Positions 61,250 to 64,000 of a DNA stretch of 64,000 nucleotides are shown one piece after another. Position 1 is the stretch's first letter. Each line of letters begins with the position of its first letter. The translations under genes were made by a program, and so were the position numbers. The stretch comes from Viscum album (lineage: Eukaryota; Streptophyta; Magnoliopsida; Santalales; Viscaceae): assembly GCA_963277665.1 (NCBI GenBank), contig OY728142.1, positions 7,578,001-7,642,000 of the forward strand, written 5' to 3'. The notes beneath the pieces are model-generated. The model made no database searches. It was not told the origin of the DNA and saw only the letters and a program-made list of their open reading frames with translations.

Positions 61250-64000
61250 CTATTAAACTAGGGAGTAATAATAAATAGAAAAGAAGGAATCAATATCTTT
61301 TAAATTAACATTATTTAACAAATATTTCCCACATTGAATGAAATCTTGCATATAAGGTAACAACATAAAAAATTCCAGGTCTTGAGGCAGTCAAATAAAA
61401 AAAAATAACAATAATATTATGAAACTCTTTAGAGTCAACTTACTTTATATATCTATCTTTATACAACTTGGTTACTACTAAAAGTTTTGTGGAAAATGGT
61501 ATTGAATTTTCCATGCCGAACTTCTTAAGAAGTTTCTTAGCATACTTTTCTTGGGAAATAAATATGTGTTTATTATTTGTTGAGATTTTAAGCCAAGAAA
61601 GTATTTCATTTCACCCCATGTGGAAATCTCAAACAACTTTTTTTATATCTTAATAAAATATTTCAAATGTTCTTTCATTATTCATAGAAAAGATAATATC
61701 ATCAACATAAACAATTACAGTGAGGGAAAACTATAGAATTTCATTGATATAAAGATTAATACCAACCATTCCTCTTAAAAATCAACTTTCATAAGAATGT
61801 ATCCAATTTGGAATAACATGACCTTGGAAATTTCTTTAGGCCACCAAAGGATTTCTTCAACATTCACACATAACTTTCATCCTTCCTAATAACAGATCCA
61901 CACAGTTTTTCAATATATATTTCTTCATCAAGATCCCCATTCATAAATTCTAATTTCATATCTATCTGATTTTATTTGTATCATCATTGTGAAAAAATAT
62001 CAAGAAATATATTGATTGTTTCTTACCTTACCATAAGATAAAATTTCTTATCAAAATCAATGTTGTAAAATTGTGATTAACTTTTGAACAATAATCTTTC
62101 TTTTTTTCTTATTAATTAACCATCTTCATTCAGCTTCTTCTAGAAAACCAACTTTATACTGATAAAATCTTTTTAATTTGTTTTAGAAATGAGTTTCCAT
62201 GTAATATTATTATTTTTTTGATCCAAATCTTTATTCATTACCTAAAACCATTCTAGATTCTCAAAATCTTCATTCACATCTTTCAGTTCAACTTTTAAAT
62301 GAAAGGAAGTATGTGTAATAGTTTTAATGTTTTTCTTGTTTGAAAATTTTGATGTTGAACACCAATTATGTTTTGAGAATCCACTTTCTTCATCAACCTA
62401 GGATTATATTTTCTAGATTATAACTCATCAATTGAAATAGATGAGTTCAATTATTCTTCTTGAGTATGTTTACCATTGTCATCATCCTTAATAGAATCAT
62501 TACCAGAAATTCTTTCATCTAGTTTATCTTCCTTATCAGCATGATTTTATTTATCATATTCCCTATATTTTTAGTAACTTTAAAATCAATAGTATCATAT
62601 AATATACCTATTTCCTTGTTGAAACATCTATATCCTCTTCCTTATAGATCATTTCCTAAAAATATTCCATCTTCACCTATCTGATCAAACTTTCCAGGGT
62701 TTCCACCTTTCTTCTTTATGATAGATGGAATTCTAAAAACTCTTAAGTGTCTAAAACATGAATTTTTTTCATAAACAATTTCATAGGAAGTAATATCTAA
62801 ACATTATTGGTAGAAAAATCTATTTTGAATATAAATAATAGTGCTCATGTCTTACCTTAAAAAGTAATAAGAGAGACCATGTTCAGGTAACATAGTTTTC
62901 TCTAGTTCTACCAAACTTCTATTATTTATTTCAATAATACCATTTTTTGAGGAGTGTATAGTGTACTGAACTCATTCTGTATTCCATGTTTCTAAATATA
63001 ACACTCTAACTATAATTTTTTTATTCCCCACCATTGTCTATTCCAAACTTCTTTACTGAATACTCACATTCCTTCTCAGCTTTCATACTGAAACTTTTAA
63101 ACATTTTTAGATAATGTTACTTATGTTTCATATGCATAACACAAGTAATATGAGTAAAGTCATCAATAAATCCAATTATGTACTTATCTCCATGATTTTC
63201 TTTTCTCATTGGACTATAGATATTAGAATGAATAAGTTCCATGTTTCATTTTGAACAAATGTTAACTTTCTTATGCAAAGAGTTTGTAATATTTAATTTA
63301 TGAAAAATTGTGTAACACCAATATTTTCATCTGAAAATATCAATAATTCCACATAAACTATATTTATTTGATAAATTTCTCATGTTTCTCTAACAATTGT
63401 GTCCCAACCTTCCATTCCATAATTGATTCTCTTCCACCATGCCAATGTAATAAGATTTCAAACTTTACCAACTCGGAATAAGTTTACTTTTGTATGTTGG
63501 ACTCTTGTAAATATATTTACATCTTCCTCTCTTTTCAAAATGAACCATATTTTCTAAATATGACTTTATTTCCTTCATAAAAAAGTTATGAAACACTTAG
63601 TAGGTTGTGTTTTAACCCATCAACAAACAAGTCTATTTTATATTTCAACTTTTCTTCCCCAATGATAGATGATCCAACACATGTAATTATGATAGATTCA
63701 TTATTTCCAAATGTTATGGTTCTTTACTTGAAGTATTTCATAGTATTAAACAATTTCAACTCTCTTGTCATATGATAAGAACACCCAATATCCAAGAACT
63801 AAGGTTATTATGCTTTAGTATATTTTAAAGTAGTTTTAAAAACAATAGATATTTCTTTCCCTTTATGTTTCTTCACATATGTCTTTTGAGAATTGTTAAC
63901 CAAATTTTTTTGTGATAGTAAAAATACAATAAAACCTTTTTTAGGATGGCCAATTTATTTAAATATTTCAAAAATAGTTTCTATAGGTTAGAACCTATTT
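61250..64000 (-). pseudogene. Ty1/copia pol remnant (protease, integrase, reverse transcriptase)
   Basis: Decayed copia polyprotein in minus orientation, entering from beyond the window. Order from the right: protease with CSYHMTRE and a damaged DSG (about 63,830), then DGLKHNLLSVS (about 63,600); pre-integrase region with LWNGRLGH (about 63,400); integrase core with GDKYIIGFIDDFTH, FGIDNGGE and VHYTPQKNGIIE (about 63,230-62,900); RT with WKLISKTN, DMKLEFMNGDLDEEIYIEKL (about 61,960-61,890), YVDDIIF (about 61,690-61,711), MKYFLGLKIS (about 61,580-61,615) and YLTASRPGI (61,372-61,399). This protease-integrase-RT order defines copia. RNase H and the 3' LTR are lost at the junction with element E. 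Stops and frameshifts are abundant. Confidence 0.9.

Noticed and set aside
61270..61440. Continuation of element E gag on the plus strand (a frame with FKLTLFNKYFPH looked gag-like)
   Set aside because: The opposite strand gives the clear copia motif YLTASRPGI in the same interval, which is the stronger match.
61468..61653. 61-residue plus-strand open frame near the copia remnant
   Set aside because: It is the antisense of copia RT (MKYFLGLKIS on the minus strand).

Overview
This window looks like intergenic heterochromatin from a large, AT-rich seed-plant genome. I find no host gene, and almost every base belongs to LTR retrotransposons. The plant call rests on Ty3/gypsy elements primed by initiator tRNA-Met (TGGTATCAGAG), with a Tekay-type chromodomain at the end of pol and LTRs near 4 kb, mixed with decayed Ty1/copia pieces. 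I cannot name the species.

Layout, left to right. A decayed copia gag (+) fills 1-679 and resumes at 26,779-26,912. It is split by an old gypsy element on the minus strand (element 2, 685-26,773, duplication TGTAA). Element 2 is itself split inside its reverse transcriptase by a much younger plus-strand gypsy element (element 1, 7,446-20,234, duplication TTCTC), whose two ~4.07 kb LTRs look about 98% identical by eye. Element 1 keeps a nearly continuous gag-pol frame broken by nine stop codons and two single-base frameshifts. From 26,913 to 56,836 runs a minus-strand tandem array of a non-coding element, in the order LTR A - internal - LTR B - internal - LTR C - internal - partial LTR D. Its LTRs are ~4.1 kb and each internal part is ~1.6 kb. 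LTR A is interrupted by a third gypsy element (element 3, 28,505-38,285, minus, duplication AAAAT) and by a GC-richer patch full of CTACAGTA motifs. LTR B carries a 1.43 kb insertion with a 15-bp target duplication. A plus-strand gypsy LTR, leader and gag start (element E, 56,837 to about 61,225) follows. The window closes with a minus-strand copia pol from about 61,250 to the end.

How the parts relate: elements 1 and 2, the array and element E share LTRs that begin TG and end TA, a 2-nt spacer to the primer site, and a related LTR module built around a GTACGTAC palindrome and a TACCGTCTCC-like box. In several copies this module sits in the apical loop of an imperfect hairpin whose arms differ in sequence yet still pair. 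It lies downstream of the predicted TATA box, so it would be carried in the RNA leader. The array's internal region is recognisably homologous to element E's leader, which makes E-type elements likely coding partners of the non-coding array. All coordinates, alignments and identities were worked out by eye.
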